A DNA stretch of 64,000 bases from an uncultured Bacillota bacterium (GTDB taxonomy: Bacteria > Bacillota > Clostridia > Peptostreptococcales > Anaerovoracaceae). The stretch lies in assembly GCA_949284065.1 (NCBI GenBank), contig CASDUO010000009.1:1-64000 (forward strand). The letters are read 5' to 3'. The notes beneath the pieces were generated by a model. That model saw nothing but the letters and a program-made list of their open reading frames with translations, made no database searches and was not told the origin of the DNA. Position numbers and translations under genes: made by a program. Shown piece after piece: positions 47,459 through 56,893 of this stretch (within the stretch, counting starts at the first letter, position 1; each line of letters starts with the position of its first letter).

Positions 47459-48502
47459 CTAAGTATCCAGGTCCAGGCTTTCCTGACGTTCCCGGCCCTC
47501 TTCCTCATAAGGTCTGCCCAGATGCTCGTAAGCCAGCTTTGAAGCCATCCTTCCTTTCATGGTCCTGTACAGGAATCCCTTTTGGATCAGATAGGGCTCA
47601 TAAACATCCTCTATGGTGACCCTCTCTTCTCCTATGGACGCGGATATGGTATCTATACCTACCGGTCCTCCTCCGAACCTGTCGATTATGGTAGCCAGTA
47701 TCTCTCTGTCCAGATTCTCAAGTCCCATGGGATCCACCCCGAGAGCGTTGAAGGCTTCTTCCGCCATGTCCGTGTTTATGACCCCTTCCCCTTTGACTTG
47801 CGAAAAATCTCTCACTCGTTTCAAAAGTCTGTTGGCGACTCGCGGAGTTCCTCTGGACCGTCCGGCAAGTTCTTTCAAAGCGGCCCTTTCCACCTTTACA
47901 TCCAGCATCCTTGCCGACCGCAGTATTATCTCTTCCAGTTCCTCTTCTGTATAGGGTTCGAATTTGCTCATCACACCAAATCTGTCCCTGAGCGGCGCAC
48001 TCAGGCTTCCCGCTCTGGTAGTCGCTCCTATGAGTGTGAATCTGGCCAGGTCCAGCCTTATGGATCTTGCAGATGGCCCTTTCCCTATTATTATATCCAG
48101 GGCATAATCCTCCATGGCCGAATAAAGTACTTCCTCCACGGAACGATTGAGCCTGTGTATCTCGTCTATGAAAAGCACATCGTTCTCATTGAGATTGGTG
48201 AGGATGGCGGCCAGGTCCCCCGCTCTTTCTATAGCAGGTCCGCTGGTTATCCTTATGTCCACGCCCAATTCCTTTGCGATTATTGCAGCCAAAGTGGTCT
48301 TTCCAAGACCCGGCGGACCATAAAACAATACGTGATCAAGAGGCTCTCCCCTTCCCCTCGCTGCTTCTATAAAAATTTTTAGATTGTCCGTAACTGCTTT
48401 CTGCCCTATATAATCTTCCAAAGTCTGGGGACGAAGGCTCATTTCTCCCGTTCTTTCCTCTGACTGGGCCTGGGCCATAGTTACTCTTTCTTCATTGCTC
48501 AT
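47459..48502 (-). CDS. ruvB: Holliday junction branch-migration helicase RuvB
   Basis: 347-residue AAA+ motor. [13 protein letters not shown], Walker [10 protein letters not shown], Walker [11 protein letters not shown], sensor [18 protein letters not shown], and the C-terminal winged helix ending in [13 protein letters not shown]. The operon ruvC-ruvA-ruvB is transcribed from an SOS-type promoter ahead of ruvC; 31 nt separate ruvA and ruvB. Confidence 0.97.
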   Translation of the reverse strand: MSNEERVTMAQAQSEERTGEMSLRPQTLEDYIGQKAVTDNLKIFIEAARGRGEPLDHVLFYGPPGLGKTTLAAIIAKELGVDIRITSGPAIERAGDLAAILTNLNENDVLFIDEIHRLNRSVEEVLYSAMEDYALDIIIGKGPSARSIRLDLARFTLIGATTRAGSLSAPLRDRFGVMSKFEPYTEEELEEIILRSARMLDVKVERAALKELAGRSRGTPRVANRLLKRVRDFSQVKGEGVINTDMAEEAFNALGVDPMGLENLDREILATIIDRFGGGPVGIDTISASIGEERVTIEDVYEPYLIQKGFLYRTMKGRMASKLAYEHLGRPYEEEGRERQESLDLDT

Positions 48503-48533
48503 CTATACTCCTCGTTTTTTGAAGGTCCTGCAT

Positions 48534-49127
48534 CTATATGTTTCGTAAAGCCCGTTTTATATATTCCTCAGTCGACAGCTCTCCTTCCGTTTCAAAATCG
48601 AGCATTTGCACGGCTTCCATCCTTGAATATCCCAATTCCACAAGAGCAGCGACTGCCTGGCCCTTTTCTCCTGCACCGGCCACATCCCCGCCCGATTTCC
48701 CGGAGGCTGCCGATATCTCGTCCGCCTGTCCCACTTTGTCTTTCAACTCCAATATTATTTTCTGTGCCGTCTTTTTCCCGAGGCCTTTTGCCCTGCACAA
48801 CATGGCCGGATCATCGAATATTATGGCTCTGGTTATCTCGTCGGGGGCCATGGCTGAGAAAATACCCATGGCCATTTTAGCCCCTACGCCGCTGACGCTT
48901 ATGAGCCTCTTGAAAAGTTCTTTATCTTTTGCCGAATGGAATCCGTAAAGCTTTACTTCTTCATCCTTTATTATCATCTCGACATATATGACGACAGGCT
49001 CACCCTCGGCCGCACTGTGTATCTTTCCGCCCGGGGGCACCCAGATCTCATAACCCATACCCTGGGTTTCCACAGTGACCGTATCGCTGTTTTTTTCCGT
49101 AAGGATTCCCTTTATATACTGGATCAT
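48534..49127 (-). CDS. ruvA: Holliday junction DNA-binding protein RuvA
   Basis: 197 residues. Domain I beta-barrel with YIKGILTEK and GYEIWVP, domain II helix-hairpin-helix pairs (LISVSGVGAKMAMGIFSAM and KGLGKKTAQKIILELKDK), then a Gly/Ala-rich linker and domain III (ALVELGYSRMEAVQ). Tetramer that loads RuvB on junctions. Starts 3 nt after the ruvC stop. Confidence 0.95.
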   Translation of the reverse strand: MIQYIKGILTEKNSDTVTVETQGMGYEIWVPPGGKIHSAAEGEPVVIYVEMIIKDEEVKLYGFHSAKDKELFKRLISVSGVGAKMAMGIFSAMAPDEITRAIIFDDPAMLCRAKGLGKKTAQKIILELKDKVGQADEISAASGKSGGDVAGAGEKGQAVAALVELGYSRMEAVQMLDFETEGELSTEEYIKRALRNI

Positions 49128-49130
49128 TTT

Positions 49131-49634
49131 CTAAAGTCCTTCTCTTATAGTAACTTTTCTTCCGCCGCTGCCCCAATGTCCGTGACATATTGCCGCTGCC
49201 AGAGCATCAGCCGCATCGTCAGGTTTAGGGATCTTGTCCAAGTTCAAAATGGTCTTGACCATCATCTGTATCTGCTTTTTATCGGCCCGCCCGTATCCGG
49301 TCAACGCCTGCTTTATCTGCAGCGGTGTATATTCGTGCACCGGCAGGCCGCTGTTGCTGCACGCTAAAATGGCGACACCTCTGGCCTGTCCCACCAATAT
49401 GGCAGTTCTGGTATTAGTATTGAAAAACAATTCCTCAACAGCTGCCTCATCAGGTTCATGATGAGATATTATCTCCATCAGCTCTGAATACAGAGCTTTG
49501 AGTCTGTCGGGCATTGCCATCGAAGCTTCCGTAGTGATGACGCCGTGATCGACAGGGGTAAAATGATTGCCCCGCATCTCTATCACGCCATATCCCATTA
49601 TCCCATATCCGGGATCTATTCCCAATATCTTCAT
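49131..49634 (-). CDS. ruvC: Holliday junction resolvase RuvC
   Basis: 167 residues. Catalytic acidic residues in [14 protein letters not shown] (Asp7), [10 protein letters not shown] (Glu) and [13 protein letters not shown] (Asp pair near 140). The start ATG has no Shine-Dalgarno; it lies six bases after a TAAAAT box in an SOS promoter, so a leaderless messenger is predicted. First gene of ruvCAB-queA-tgt. Confidence 0.95.
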   Translation of the reverse strand: MKILGIDPGYGIMGYGVIEMRGNHFTPVDHGVITTEASMAMPDRLKALYSELMEIISHHEPDEAAVEELFFNTNTRTAILVGQARGVAILACSNSGLPVHEYTPLQIKQALTGYGRADKKQIQMMVKTILNLDKIPKPDDAADALAAAICHGHWGSGGRKVTIREGL

Positions 49635-49640
49635 GGTCGT

Positions 49641-49669
49641 ATTTTAACACGCGAACAAATGTTTGTAAA
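49641..49669 (-). promoter_or_regulatory. SOS promoter of ruvCAB with LexA operator
   Basis: Minus strand TTTACA, 17 bp, TAAAAT, then six bases and the ruvC ATG. The spacer holds a LexA box; on the plus strand it reads CGAACAAATGTTTG at 49652-49665, a full match to CGAAC-N4-GTTYG. Confidence 0.85.
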
Positions 49670-49730
49670 TAAAATGAGTGTCTGCCGAGGGCTGCAAAGG
49701 TCTCATGAAACGAATATTATTCCGTCACAG

Positions 49731-49760
49731 TTGAATTGCACTGAACACAAATGTTATAAT
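49731..49760 (+). promoter_or_regulatory. Sigma-A promoter of argR-recN
   Basis: TTGAAT, 18 bp, TATAAT; predicted start near 49767, about 53 nt before the argR ATG. A TATTCAT word at 49773-49779 resembles an ARG half-site, so autoregulation is possible but not shown. Confidence 0.6.
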
Positions 49761-49819
49761 CAAGTGTCCGGATATTCATCCGGCTCGGTTGCGGTACATG
49801 GATAAATTGTGAGGGAAAC

Positions 49820-50266
49820 ATGAGATATTCAAGACAAAACATGGTTCTGGAACTTATAGATAAATACGAGGTGGAAACTCAGGAAATGCTCTGCCAGTTG
49901 CTCAGAGATGCCGGTTATGATGTCACGCAGGCCACCGTTTCCCGGGATGTTAAGGATCTCCAGCTCATAAAGCAGCTTACACCGTCGGGCAAATACAAAT
50001 ATGCCACCGGAACGAAGGAAGGCCCCATAACTGACAGGTTCCGCAAAATATTCAAGGAGACCATAAAATCGGTCGATGGCGCGGGAAACATAATCGTGGT
50101 GAAAACTCTTTCCGGCTGTGCTCCTGCTGCAGGCGAAGCTCTGGATACTTTGAACCTTCCCCATATCGTGGGCTCTGTTGCCGGTGACAACACTATAATG
50201 ATAGTAGTGGATTCTCCTGAGAATCTGGAACCCACCATTGCTGCTTACAAATCCCTATTGGAATAA
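49820..50266 (+). CDS. argR: Arginine repressor ArgR/AhrC
   Basis: 148 residues. N-terminal winged helix (RQNMVLELIDKYEVETQEMLCQLLRDAGYDVTQATVSRDVKDL) with the recognition helix ATVSRD, and a C-terminal hexamerisation/arginine-binding domain with the GCAPAAGEALD and GSVAGDNTIMIVV segments. It couples arginine level to transcription of biosynthetic and catabolic genes. The argR-recN gene pair is a classic Firmicute arrangement; recN begins 13 nt after the stop. Confidence 0.94.
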   Translation: MRYSRQNMVLELIDKYEVETQEMLCQLLRDAGYDVTQATVSRDVKDLQLIKQLTPSGKYKYATGTKEGPITDRFRKIFKETIKSVDGAGNIIVVKTLSGCAPAAGEALDTLNLPHIVGSVAGDNTIMIVVDSPENLEPTIAAYKSLLE

Positions 50267-50279
50267 AGGTGACTGTTAT

Positions 50280-51902
50280 ATGATCAACTACATCAAAATC
50301 AAAAACTTTGCAACTATAAAAGATACGGAAGTACAGTTCAATAACGGCATGAATGCCATCACCGGGGAGACAGGCTCCGGGAAATCCGTTGTGGTGGAAG
50401 CTATGAGCCTGGCTTTAGGCGCTCGTGCTGACAGCACTTTCGTCAGGACCGGAGAAGATAAGGCCATTATACAGATGCAGGCTGACCTCGACGAAAACGA
50501 ATACGTCATTACGAGAGAGATCTCGTCCTCCGGCAAGAATCTGTGTAAGATCGACGACAGGATCGTCAGTCTGAGCGAACTGTACTCCCTCTGTGAAAAG
50601 CTGGCTGACATACACGGACAGTACGACAACCAGTACCTTCTCAAACCCGAAAATCATATAGGGTTGGTGGACATTTACGACAGAGATGCCATAAAACCCG
50701 CAAAGGAAAGAGTAGAGAATTACTACGACGAATATGTGCACGTATCAAAAGCTCTGGCTGATCTGGAGGCAAAATACCAGGAAAAAGAAGCAAGGAAAGA
50801 GATGCTCCTCTATTCCATGAAAGAGATACAGGATGCAAACCTATTTTCGGAAAATGAAGACGAGCAGATAAAAGAACAGATCGGCGAGATGAAACGATAT
50901 GAAGATATTTCCTCTGCATATGAAAGGACCTACGATATCGCATACAGTGCCGATGACTCTGTATATTCCGGTTTCAACAGGGTTTTGGAGTCGATAAGAT
51001 CCGCATCTGAAATCTCTAAAGAAGCCGCCGCCTTTGAAGATGAGCTCACCGATATGTACTACCGTTTTGAGGACATATGCGGCGAGCTGTCCAGGGCAAA
51101 GGACAGGACTCCCTACTCTCAGGACGAAATGGATCAGCTGATCGAACGTCTCGACCTCATCGAGGACCTGAAGCGTAAATACGGAGACTCCATAACGGCG
51201 GTCATGCTCAAATGTGAAGAGATACAAAAGGAACTTGATATGATATCCAATGCTACCAATGACATCGAAAGCATGGAATTGGAGAAAAGGCGCATTGAGG
51301 AGTTGCTCAAGGACGCCACGGAAAGGCTGTCGGGATTGAGGAAACAGGCCGCTTCCCACCTTGAGGGGAACATAGCAGATGTGCTCCAAAAACTCAACTT
51401 CAACGATGTGGAATTGGACATACATTTCGAGAAGCTCCCTTCATACACCGCCAATGGCAACGATAAGGTGGAATTCCTCATAAGCCCCAACAGGGGGGAG
51501 GCCATGAAGCCTCTGGCAAAGATCGCCTCAGGCGGGGAAATGTCCAGGATAATGCTGGCATTCAAAAAAGTGTTCGCCGATTATGATAATATCCCTACTC
51601 TCATCTTTGACGAGATAGATTCGGGCATAAGCGGTGAGACCGCTTCTGTGGTCGGCAAGGTATTGGGCGAGATCGCAGAGAACAGACAGCTCATAGTCAT
51701 AACCCATCTGCCTCAAATAGCCTCCCTGGCAAATCATAATTACAAGATAGAGAAAACGTCTGATGACGAGAAAACATACACCACCATAAAAGAACTGTCC
51801 CCTCAGGAAAAGATCAGCGAGATCGCCCGTCTCCTGAGCGGTCTGGATGTTTCCGACATAACTTTGGAAAGCGCTCGCGAGATGATCAGCAAGAGTGTTT
51901 GA
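50280..51902 (+). CDS. recN: DNA repair ATPase RecN
   Basis: 540 residues from ATG 50280 with AAAGGTGA at 50265-50272; the longer frame overlaps argR. SMC-like: Walker A GETGSGKSVVVEA near the N-terminus, two coiled-coil arms (about 150-370), and a C-terminal SGGEMSRIMLAFK signature with Walker B PTLIFDEIDSGISGETA and ITHLPQIASLA. Bridges DNA ends in break repair. No LexA-like box is seen before it. Confidence 0.95.
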   Translation: MINYIKIKNFATIKDTEVQFNNGMNAITGETGSGKSVVVEAMSLALGARADSTFVRTGEDKAIIQMQADLDENEYVITREISSSGKNLCKIDDRIVSLSELYSLCEKLADIHGQYDNQYLLKPENHIGLVDIYDRDAIKPAKERVENYYDEYVHVSKALADLEAKYQEKEARKEMLLYSMKEIQDANLFSENEDEQIKEQIGEMKRYEDISSAYERTYDIAYSADDSVYSGFNRVLESIRSASEISKEAAAFEDELTDMYYRFEDICGELSRAKDRTPYSQDEMDQLIERLDLIEDLKRKYGDSITAVMLKCEEIQKELDMISNATNDIESMELEKRRIEELLKDATERLSGLRKQAASHLEGNIADVLQKLNFNDVELDIHFEKLPSYTANGNDKVEFLISPNRGEAMKPLAKIASGGEMSRIMLAFKKVFADYDNIPTLIFDEIDSGISGETASVVGKVLGEIAENRQLIVITHLPQIASLANHNYKIEKTSDDEKTYTTIKELSPQEKISEIARLLSGLDVSDITLESAREMISKSV

Positions 51903-51967
51903 CCGCTCGTCACAGCGGTTTTGTGATCGACGATGCTCTCCGCAGGGACCGCTTATAACCTAAGATA

Positions 51968-51996
51968 AAAAACGAAGGCATGATGCCTTCGTTTTT
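51968..51996. terminator. Bidirectional terminator between recN and the IspH-S1 gene
   Basis: AAAAACGAAGGCA and TGCCTTCGTTTTT (13-nt arms) around a 3-nt loop; A- and T-runs on both sides serve both convergent genes. Confidence 0.9.
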
Positions 51997-52029
51997 GATT
52001 TCTTTGAATATCGTTTGCAGCCATCCTCT

Positions 52030-54066
52030 CTATTCCGGCTTTTCCTCACTTTCATCAGCAGGAGCCTCGGGGGCTACTTCCTCTGCAGGAGCCTCAGGGG
52101 CTGCTTCCTCTGCAGGAGCCTCAGGAGCTGACTGTCTCTCTCTTTCCTCAGCAGGATCTATAGTCTCCTTTATACTCAGGCTGATCCTTTTCCTGTCCTT
52201 GTCTATCTCAAGTATCTTCGCCTCAACTTCCTGTCCTACAGAGACTTCTTCGTTTATGTCATTCACTCTCCTGTGGCTTATCTGAGAAATATGCACAAGT
52301 CCGTCAAGTCCCGGCTCCAGTTCCACAAAGCAACCGTATTCTTTGATTTGGAGCACCTTGCCCTTCACTACCTGACCGACTTCGTACTTCTCCTCTATAA
52401 CTGACCACGGTTCCGGCTGTGTCTGCTTCAGTCCCAGAGACACTTTGCCCTTCTCAGCGTTCATGGAGAGTATCTTCACATTGATCTCTTCGCCGATGGA
52501 AAGTACTTCCTGAGGGTGTTTGAGTTTGCCCCAGGATATCTCAGATATGTGGAGCAATCCATCGATACCGCCGATATCTACAAAAGCACCGTAATCTGTG
52601 AATCTCATCACTTTTCCCTTTACGATATCATCCACATGGATGTTTTCCCAAATCTTTTCCAGTGCCTTTTGCTTTTCTTCATTAAGATACATCTTGCGGG
52701 AGAAAATCGCTTTTCCCCTTCTGGGATCCACTCTGGAAACTTTTACCTTCAATGTCTGTCCGACAAACTCAGAGGAATCTTCCACGAATCTGTCGCTGAG
52801 CTGTGAAAGAGGAATGAATCCGGATACTTCCTTGTACATGGCTATGACTCCGCCGTTTACCTGGCGTACCACGTCCACCTCGATCAGCTCTTTTTCTTCC
52901 AAAGCCTTGTTGATCTCTTCCCAGTGTTCACCCGCTTCCAGCTTCTTTTTGGAAAGCAGGATGGTACCGTCGCCGTCATCGGTCTTAAGTACCTTTGCTT
53001 GGATCTCATCGCCTTCGCTGTACAAATCGGTGAGCTTCTGATCTCCTTCAATAGTTATTTCGTTGAGCGGAATAACTCCGTCTTTTTTACATCCGAGGTT
53101 CACTATGATCTCCTCGTCTGTAACCTGATGAACTTTGCCTGTTACCAACTCCCCGCTGCGCGGAAGTCTCAACGACTTGTCGATATCATCCATAAAATCA
53201 GCCATGCTCATCGTCTGTTCAGTGTTTTTGTCACTCATGCTTGCAGCAACCTCCTTAATAGCAATTTCGGGCGTAGATGCGCCCGCTGCAATCCCTATTT
53301 TATTATATTTTTCTATCTCTTTCAATGGTAAATCTCTTAAGTTTTCAATAAAAAAGGTGTTTTTACAGACTTTTTTTGCTATTTCGAAGAGTTTTCTCGT
53401 ATTGGAACTGCTCCTGTCTCCCACTATGAGCATAAGGTCCACCTTACGAGCCGTTTCAAGACATCCTTTTTGCCGCTGCTCGGTGGCACTGCAGATCGTG
53501 TTGACGACCTCCACACGTCCAGCGAATTTTTCCTCTATCTTAGAAGTAACAGACGTAAAAAGGTCTTTAGATATGGTCGTCTGAGCCACTACCAAGGCAC
53601 TTTCCCCTTCCGGCAGCACTATGTTTCCCGCTTCCTCATCGCTCCCCACTACGATGGCCTTACAACCGCACCAACCGTTTATGCCTATGACCTCCGGATG
53701 ATATTTGTCCCCAACTATGATCACCTGCCTGCCGTCATCATAAGCATCTTTTACCAGATCGTGTATCCTCTCCACAAAGGGGCAGGTGGCATCCAGCACC
53801 TCCATATCCATGGCCTTTGCCCTTGCATAAAAATCTCTTCCCTCACCATGTGACCTTACGACTATGACCGAGCCCCTCTCTCCTTCTTCGGGGCTTTCCA
53901 CTATGCCTATGCCACGCTCCGAAAGTTCATCGGTGACCCTCCTATTATGTATTATCGGACCACATGTGTTCACAGTCCTGCCGTCTGTATCCTTCGGTAT
54001 CATCTCCAGAGCTCTCTTTACACCGAAGCAAAATCCCGAATGAGGAGAGTATATTATTTCCTTCAT
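52030..54066 (-). CDS. ispH: IspH (HMBPP reductase) fused to S1 RNA-binding domains
   Basis: About 678 residues from ATG 54066, 2 nt after the rarA stop. IspH part (1-280): iron-sulfur cysteines in SGFCFGVKRA, DATCPF and TICSATEQRQ, plus GPIIHN, RSHGEG, DKYHPEV and SSNTRKL. It reduces HMBPP to isoprenoid precursors. Then four S1 domains (from about 310; VNLGCKKDGVIPL, VSGFIPLSQL, DYGAFVDIGGIDGLLHIS, EYGCFVELEPGLDGLVHIS). The acidic tail repeats APEAPAEE, encoded by 27-bp tandem DNA repeats. This fusion is known in Clostridia, where it substitutes for separate ispH and rpsA genes. Confidence 0.95.
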   Translation of the reverse strand: MKEIIYSPHSGFCFGVKRALEMIPKDTDGRTVNTCGPIIHNRRVTDELSERGIGIVESPEEGERGSVIVVRSHGEGRDFYARAKAMDMEVLDATCPFVERIHDLVKDAYDDGRQVIIVGDKYHPEVIGINGWCGCKAIVVGSDEEAGNIVLPEGESALVVAQTTISKDLFTSVTSKIEEKFAGRVEVVNTICSATEQRQKGCLETARKVDLMLIVGDRSSSNTRKLFEIAKKVCKNTFFIENLRDLPLKEIEKYNKIGIAAGASTPEIAIKEVAASMSDKNTEQTMSMADFMDDIDKSLRLPRSGELVTGKVHQVTDEEIIVNLGCKKDGVIPLNEITIEGDQKLTDLYSEGDEIQAKVLKTDDGDGTILLSKKKLEAGEHWEEINKALEEKELIEVDVVRQVNGGVIAMYKEVSGFIPLSQLSDRFVEDSSEFVGQTLKVKVSRVDPRRGKAIFSRKMYLNEEKQKALEKIWENIHVDDIVKGKVMRFTDYGAFVDIGGIDGLLHISEISWGKLKHPQEVLSIGEEINVKILSMNAEKGKVSLGLKQTQPEPWSVIEEKYEVGQVVKGKVLQIKEYGCFVELEPGLDGLVHISQISHRRVNDINEEVSVGQEVEAKILEIDKDRKRISLSIKETIDPAEERERQSAPEAPAEEAAPEAPAEEVAPEAPADESEEKPE
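52058..52134. repeat. 27-bp tandem repeat (2.8 units) in the IspH-S1 C-terminal tail
   Basis: Units 52058-52084, 52085-52111 and a partial 52112-52134 differ by one to three bases. They encode nine-residue APEAPAEEx units; copy number may vary between strains. Confidence 0.85.
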
Positions 54067-54068
54067 TT

Positions 54069-55364
54069 TCACTCATCCTTACCGCTTTTCTTTTTCATAT
54101 CCTCGATCCTGTCCAGATACTTCTTGAAGGAACTTTCGCTCCCGTTCTCTGTAGGCTCGTAATACTTGACGTCTTCTCTGTACAAGTCATCGGGAAGATA
54201 CTGCTGTTCCACCCATCCACCATGATCGTGGGGATATTTATATCCTATGCCCAGACCTCTGTCCTTTGCACCGCTGTAATGACTATCCTTCAAATGATCC
54301 GGCACATCGTCTGTCCCTCTTTTTTTCAGATCGGCCTGTGCGGCGTAAAGAGCCATACAGGATCTGTTGGATTTTGGCGATGAGGCCAAAAGTATCACAG
54401 CCTGAGCAAGATTTATCTGTGCCTCAGGATACCCTACCATCATCGCTGCCTGTACGCAGGAAGTCACTATCGATATGGCCGACGGGTATGCCATCCCGAT
54501 ATCCTCACTTGCCATGACCAGAAGTCTCCGGCCGATCATCTGGATATCCGCACCACCTTCTATAAGGCGTGCCAGATAATGCACTGCCGCATGGGGGTCG
54601 GAGCCCCTTACGGACTTTTGCAATGCGCTCAGCAGATTATACCTGTCCTCACTTTTATGGTAAAAGACCGTCCTCTGCTGCATGGCCTCCTCTATGAGTT
54701 CTCTGTCCACAGGTCTGCCGGCCTCCGAATTGTCGGCTATGAATCCCAATGTGTCCAAAGCTATCCTCGCATCACCGCTGCTCATATCGGCAAGCATGTC
54801 GAGACATCCCTCCCGGAATTTTATATCCAGGGCTCCCAGTCCCCTTTCCCTGTCCTCTAACGCTCTTTCAAGAATCTTTTTTATTTCTGGAGCCGTCAGC
54901 TTTTTGAACTCGTATATGCTCCTTACCCTGCTTATTATCGCATTGTTCACTGCAAAATACGGGTTCTCGGTAGTGCTCCCTATGAACCTGATCACACCCT
55001 CCTCGAGGGCTTTCAGCAACGAGTCCTGCTGCAGCTTGTTCCATCTGTGGAATTCATCCACGTATACATATGTGGTCCTATTCTCCAAACCGTAAAACCT
55101 GGCCTGTGCGCTCTCTATCAGCGCTTTCAACTCTTTGGTACCTGCTGCAGATGCGTTTATCTCGACGAATTCCGCATCCATTTCCCTTGCCGCGATCCTT
55201 GCCAATGTGGTCTTTCCCGTACCGCTGGGGCCGAAAAAGATGGCCGAATCGAAGGTCTTGTTTTTTATGGCATTGTAAAGAAGGGAGCCTTTATACATAA
55301 AATGGCTCTGTCCCACGAACTCATCTAAATTTTGGGGTCTCATTTTCGTTGAAAGAGGTATCAT
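54069..55364 (-). CDS. rarA: Replication-associated recombination protein RarA (MgsA)
   Basis: 431-residue AAA+ ATPase related to clamp loaders and RuvB. MRPQNLDEFVGQ, Walker A GPSGTGKTTLARI, VDEFHRW (Walker B), GSTTENPYFAVN sensor, and a C-terminal MaoC/tetramerisation region with SGDARIALDTLG and HYLARLIEGGADIQMIGRRL. Acts at stalled forks. The start at 55364 has no clear ribosome site; it lies 11 nt downstream of a hairpin that ends the previous gene. Confidence 0.93.
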   Translation of the reverse strand: MIPLSTKMRPQNLDEFVGQSHFMYKGSLLYNAIKNKTFDSAIFFGPSGTGKTTLARIAAREMDAEFVEINASAAGTKELKALIESAQARFYGLENRTTYVYVDEFHRWNKLQQDSLLKALEEGVIRFIGSTTENPYFAVNNAIISRVRSIYEFKKLTAPEIKKILERALEDRERGLGALDIKFREGCLDMLADMSSGDARIALDTLGFIADNSEAGRPVDRELIEEAMQQRTVFYHKSEDRYNLLSALQKSVRGSDPHAAVHYLARLIEGGADIQMIGRRLLVMASEDIGMAYPSAISIVTSCVQAAMMVGYPEAQINLAQAVILLASSPKSNRSCMALYAAQADLKKRGTDDVPDHLKDSHYSGAKDRGLGIGYKYPHDHGGWVEQQYLPDDLYREDVKYYEPTENGSESSFKKYLDRIEDMKKKSGKDE

Positions 55365-55374
55365 CTATAAATAC

Positions 55375-55394
55375 GGGTCCGCTCATGCGGACCC
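55375..55394 (-). terminator. Hairpin between the DUF308 gene and rarA
   Basis: GGGTCCGC and GCGGACCC around a 4-nt loop, followed on the minus strand by GTATTTATAG. The T-run is poor, so it may be a weak terminator or an RNA-stability element. Confidence 0.45.
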
Positions 55395-55415
55395 TGTCCT
55401 TTCTCTTATTCTTGT

Positions 55416-55940
55416 TTACAGGTCATGGAACATAACTCCCGAAAGTATGATCATGATCCCCGCACATATGGCATATATGCCTGTGAATATTATTATATCC
55501 AGCATGGTCACGAAACAGTTGGATATCATACAGCACCCGAAAAGCAGCTGTATTATGCCGAACAGCACTGTAGGGCCGTACCTTTCTCCGGATCTTTTTC
55601 TCATCTTAGCGACGCCGAATCTTTCAAAGGCCATGAAGAAAGCCATCACTCCCACGAATATCCCTACTGTGAACAGGGTTATGCCCTGATAGATCAGCAC
55701 GATAGCCGACAGCACCACGAGCACTATACCCGGCACCAGATTCCACATGAGGCCTTCTTCTTTCCTCCGTGAAAATGCTCTGAAACACTGCCCTATCCCA
55801 GCAACGAGGAGTGAACACCCTATGACCCAGATCATGAACTCCATCACCATTGCAGGCCTGGCTATGCACAGTACGCCCAGTGCCACCAGGAGCACACCCA
55901 CTATTATACCGAAACGTCTGAGCTTCTTGGTCACATCCAT
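55416..55940 (-). CDS. DUF308/HdeD-family membrane protein
   Basis: 174 residues from ATG 55940, preceded by AAGGAG; the longer frame adds an unlikely leader. Six hydrophobic segments in three helical pairs (GIIVGVLLVALGVLCI, FMIWVIGCSLLVAGI, LVPGIVLVVLSAIVLI and so on), the DUF308 pattern. HdeD in enterobacteria is an acid-resistance membrane protein; whether that role applies here is unknown. Confidence 0.75.
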   Translation of the reverse strand: MDVTKKLRRFGIIVGVLLVALGVLCIARPAMVMEFMIWVIGCSLLVAGIGQCFRAFSRRKEEGLMWNLVPGIVLVVLSAIVLIYQGITLFTVGIFVGVMAFFMAFERFGVAKMRKRSGERYGPTVLFGIIQLLFGCCMISNCFVTMLDIIIFTGIYAICAGIMIILSGVMFHDL

Positions 55941-56301
55941 CCCTATCTCCTTATTTGATTTCTCGCTCTGTAACTTCGTTTTTTGATTATACTCCAAATA
56001 TCGGGACCGTTGCAAGGGCGTTCATGAGCCGCTCCTTTCGGACTGCAGCTTTACAACAGATGTGAGACCCTCATGGCAGAAAAAAACGATCAAGTCCGTT
56101 AGAGACGACTTGCAGGAGCAGATGGGAAGGTGCATGCGTCGATCTAACAGGATCCCGATGGCTGTGCTTAGCTGGATATCGCCCTTAGAGAAACTCTCGC
56201 AGCTTGGAGCATAGTATCCGGCTCATATTCGATATAAGTATTTTTGGCCATCCATTTTGATGATACCTCATGACCTTTTTCTTTACGGATCAGGTCTCAC
56301 A

Positions 56302-56496
56302 TCATTGACTGATGTACATCGTAGGGTATAAGGCAGTATCTGTATGCTCCTTTGTAATAATTTCTATCTGACAAAATTGGTTGTGCGCACACTTTCCTTT
56401 CTCGGCGATCCCAGCTCCTTTTTCCCTATTTCTATGCTTTTCATAAGAAATATCATTAGATAAGTCATAAAATAAAATCGTTGTCGCCCCCGTCAC
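56302..56496 (-). pseudogene. Possible IS1634/IS4-type transposase fragment
   Basis: Open frame of 64 codons reading TTILFYDLSND then EKGAGIAEKGK then a TDTALYPTMY stretch. These recall the YDxTN, AxKGKxK and LPLxxxxYxGN blocks around the first catalytic Asp of IS1634-like transposases. No ends, second Asp or Glu are found, so at most an internal remnant. Identification by eye only. Confidence 0.4.
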
Positions 56497-56596
56497 TATC
56501 TACACTCCATCCCTAAAATGCCAAAATGATGATGAGTAAAGGGATTGGGTTTAGATTTGTTTTTCACTGCAATAGTCCAAAGATGGATCGAATTTT

Positions 56597-56739
56597 CTAT
56601 AGTCTACCATACTCTTCATATGATACAGGTCCGCACCATTGGGTCGATACATCTTCCCCATCTATCTCCACGACAAGATGGCCCATCCATGGATCCCCGG
56701 CCGCACCATTCCCATTTTTGACACAGAATCTTCAATTAT
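56597..56739 (-). pseudogene. Short coding remnant without start codon
   Basis: Minus-strand frame of about 45 codons beginning straight after a stop and containing GAAGDPWMGHLVVEIDGEDV and TQWCGPVSYEEYGRL. The composition looks protein-like, but no family is recognised and no start exists. Confidence 0.3.
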
Positions 56740-56749
56740 GTTAGCATGA

Positions 56750-56781
56750 TGTGGATTTACAGTTCATACACTTTATCCACA
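56750..56781. promoter_or_regulatory. Inverted pair of DnaA-box-like sequences upstream of nrdG
   Basis: TTATCCACA at 56773-56781 is a consensus DnaA box; TGTGGATTT at 56750-56758 is a near match in the opposite orientation, forming TGTGGAT...ATCCACA. DnaA is known to regulate nrd genes in some bacteria; relevance here is inference. Confidence 0.5.
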
Positions 56782-56893
56782 AAGTATTATATGGATATGT
56801 ATGACGAGGTGGATATCCCGCCTACAGCCGTCATGAACAAATCAACGCTGTCCGTATCAAATCACTGAAAAATATGAATGCAAAAGGTGAAAA

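Larger units (their letters stand above)
55941..56893. other. Gene-poor 0.95-kb region with coding remnants
   Basis: No intact gene. Two minus-strand fragments (listed separately) look like decayed coding sequence, and DnaA-box-like words lie near 56750-56781. The remainder (55941-56300, 56820-56893) shows nothing recognisable beyond the nrdG ribosome site AAAGGTG at 56885-56891. Confidence 0.5.

Noticed and set aside
56526-56744. 72-codon plus-strand reading frame
   Set aside because: No ribosome-binding site and low-quality composition; it is antisense to a more protein-like minus-strand remnant.
56773-56781. Chromosomal replication origin
   Set aside because: A single perfect DnaA box plus one near match, without dnaA, dnaN or an A+T-rich unwinding region; more likely regulatory.
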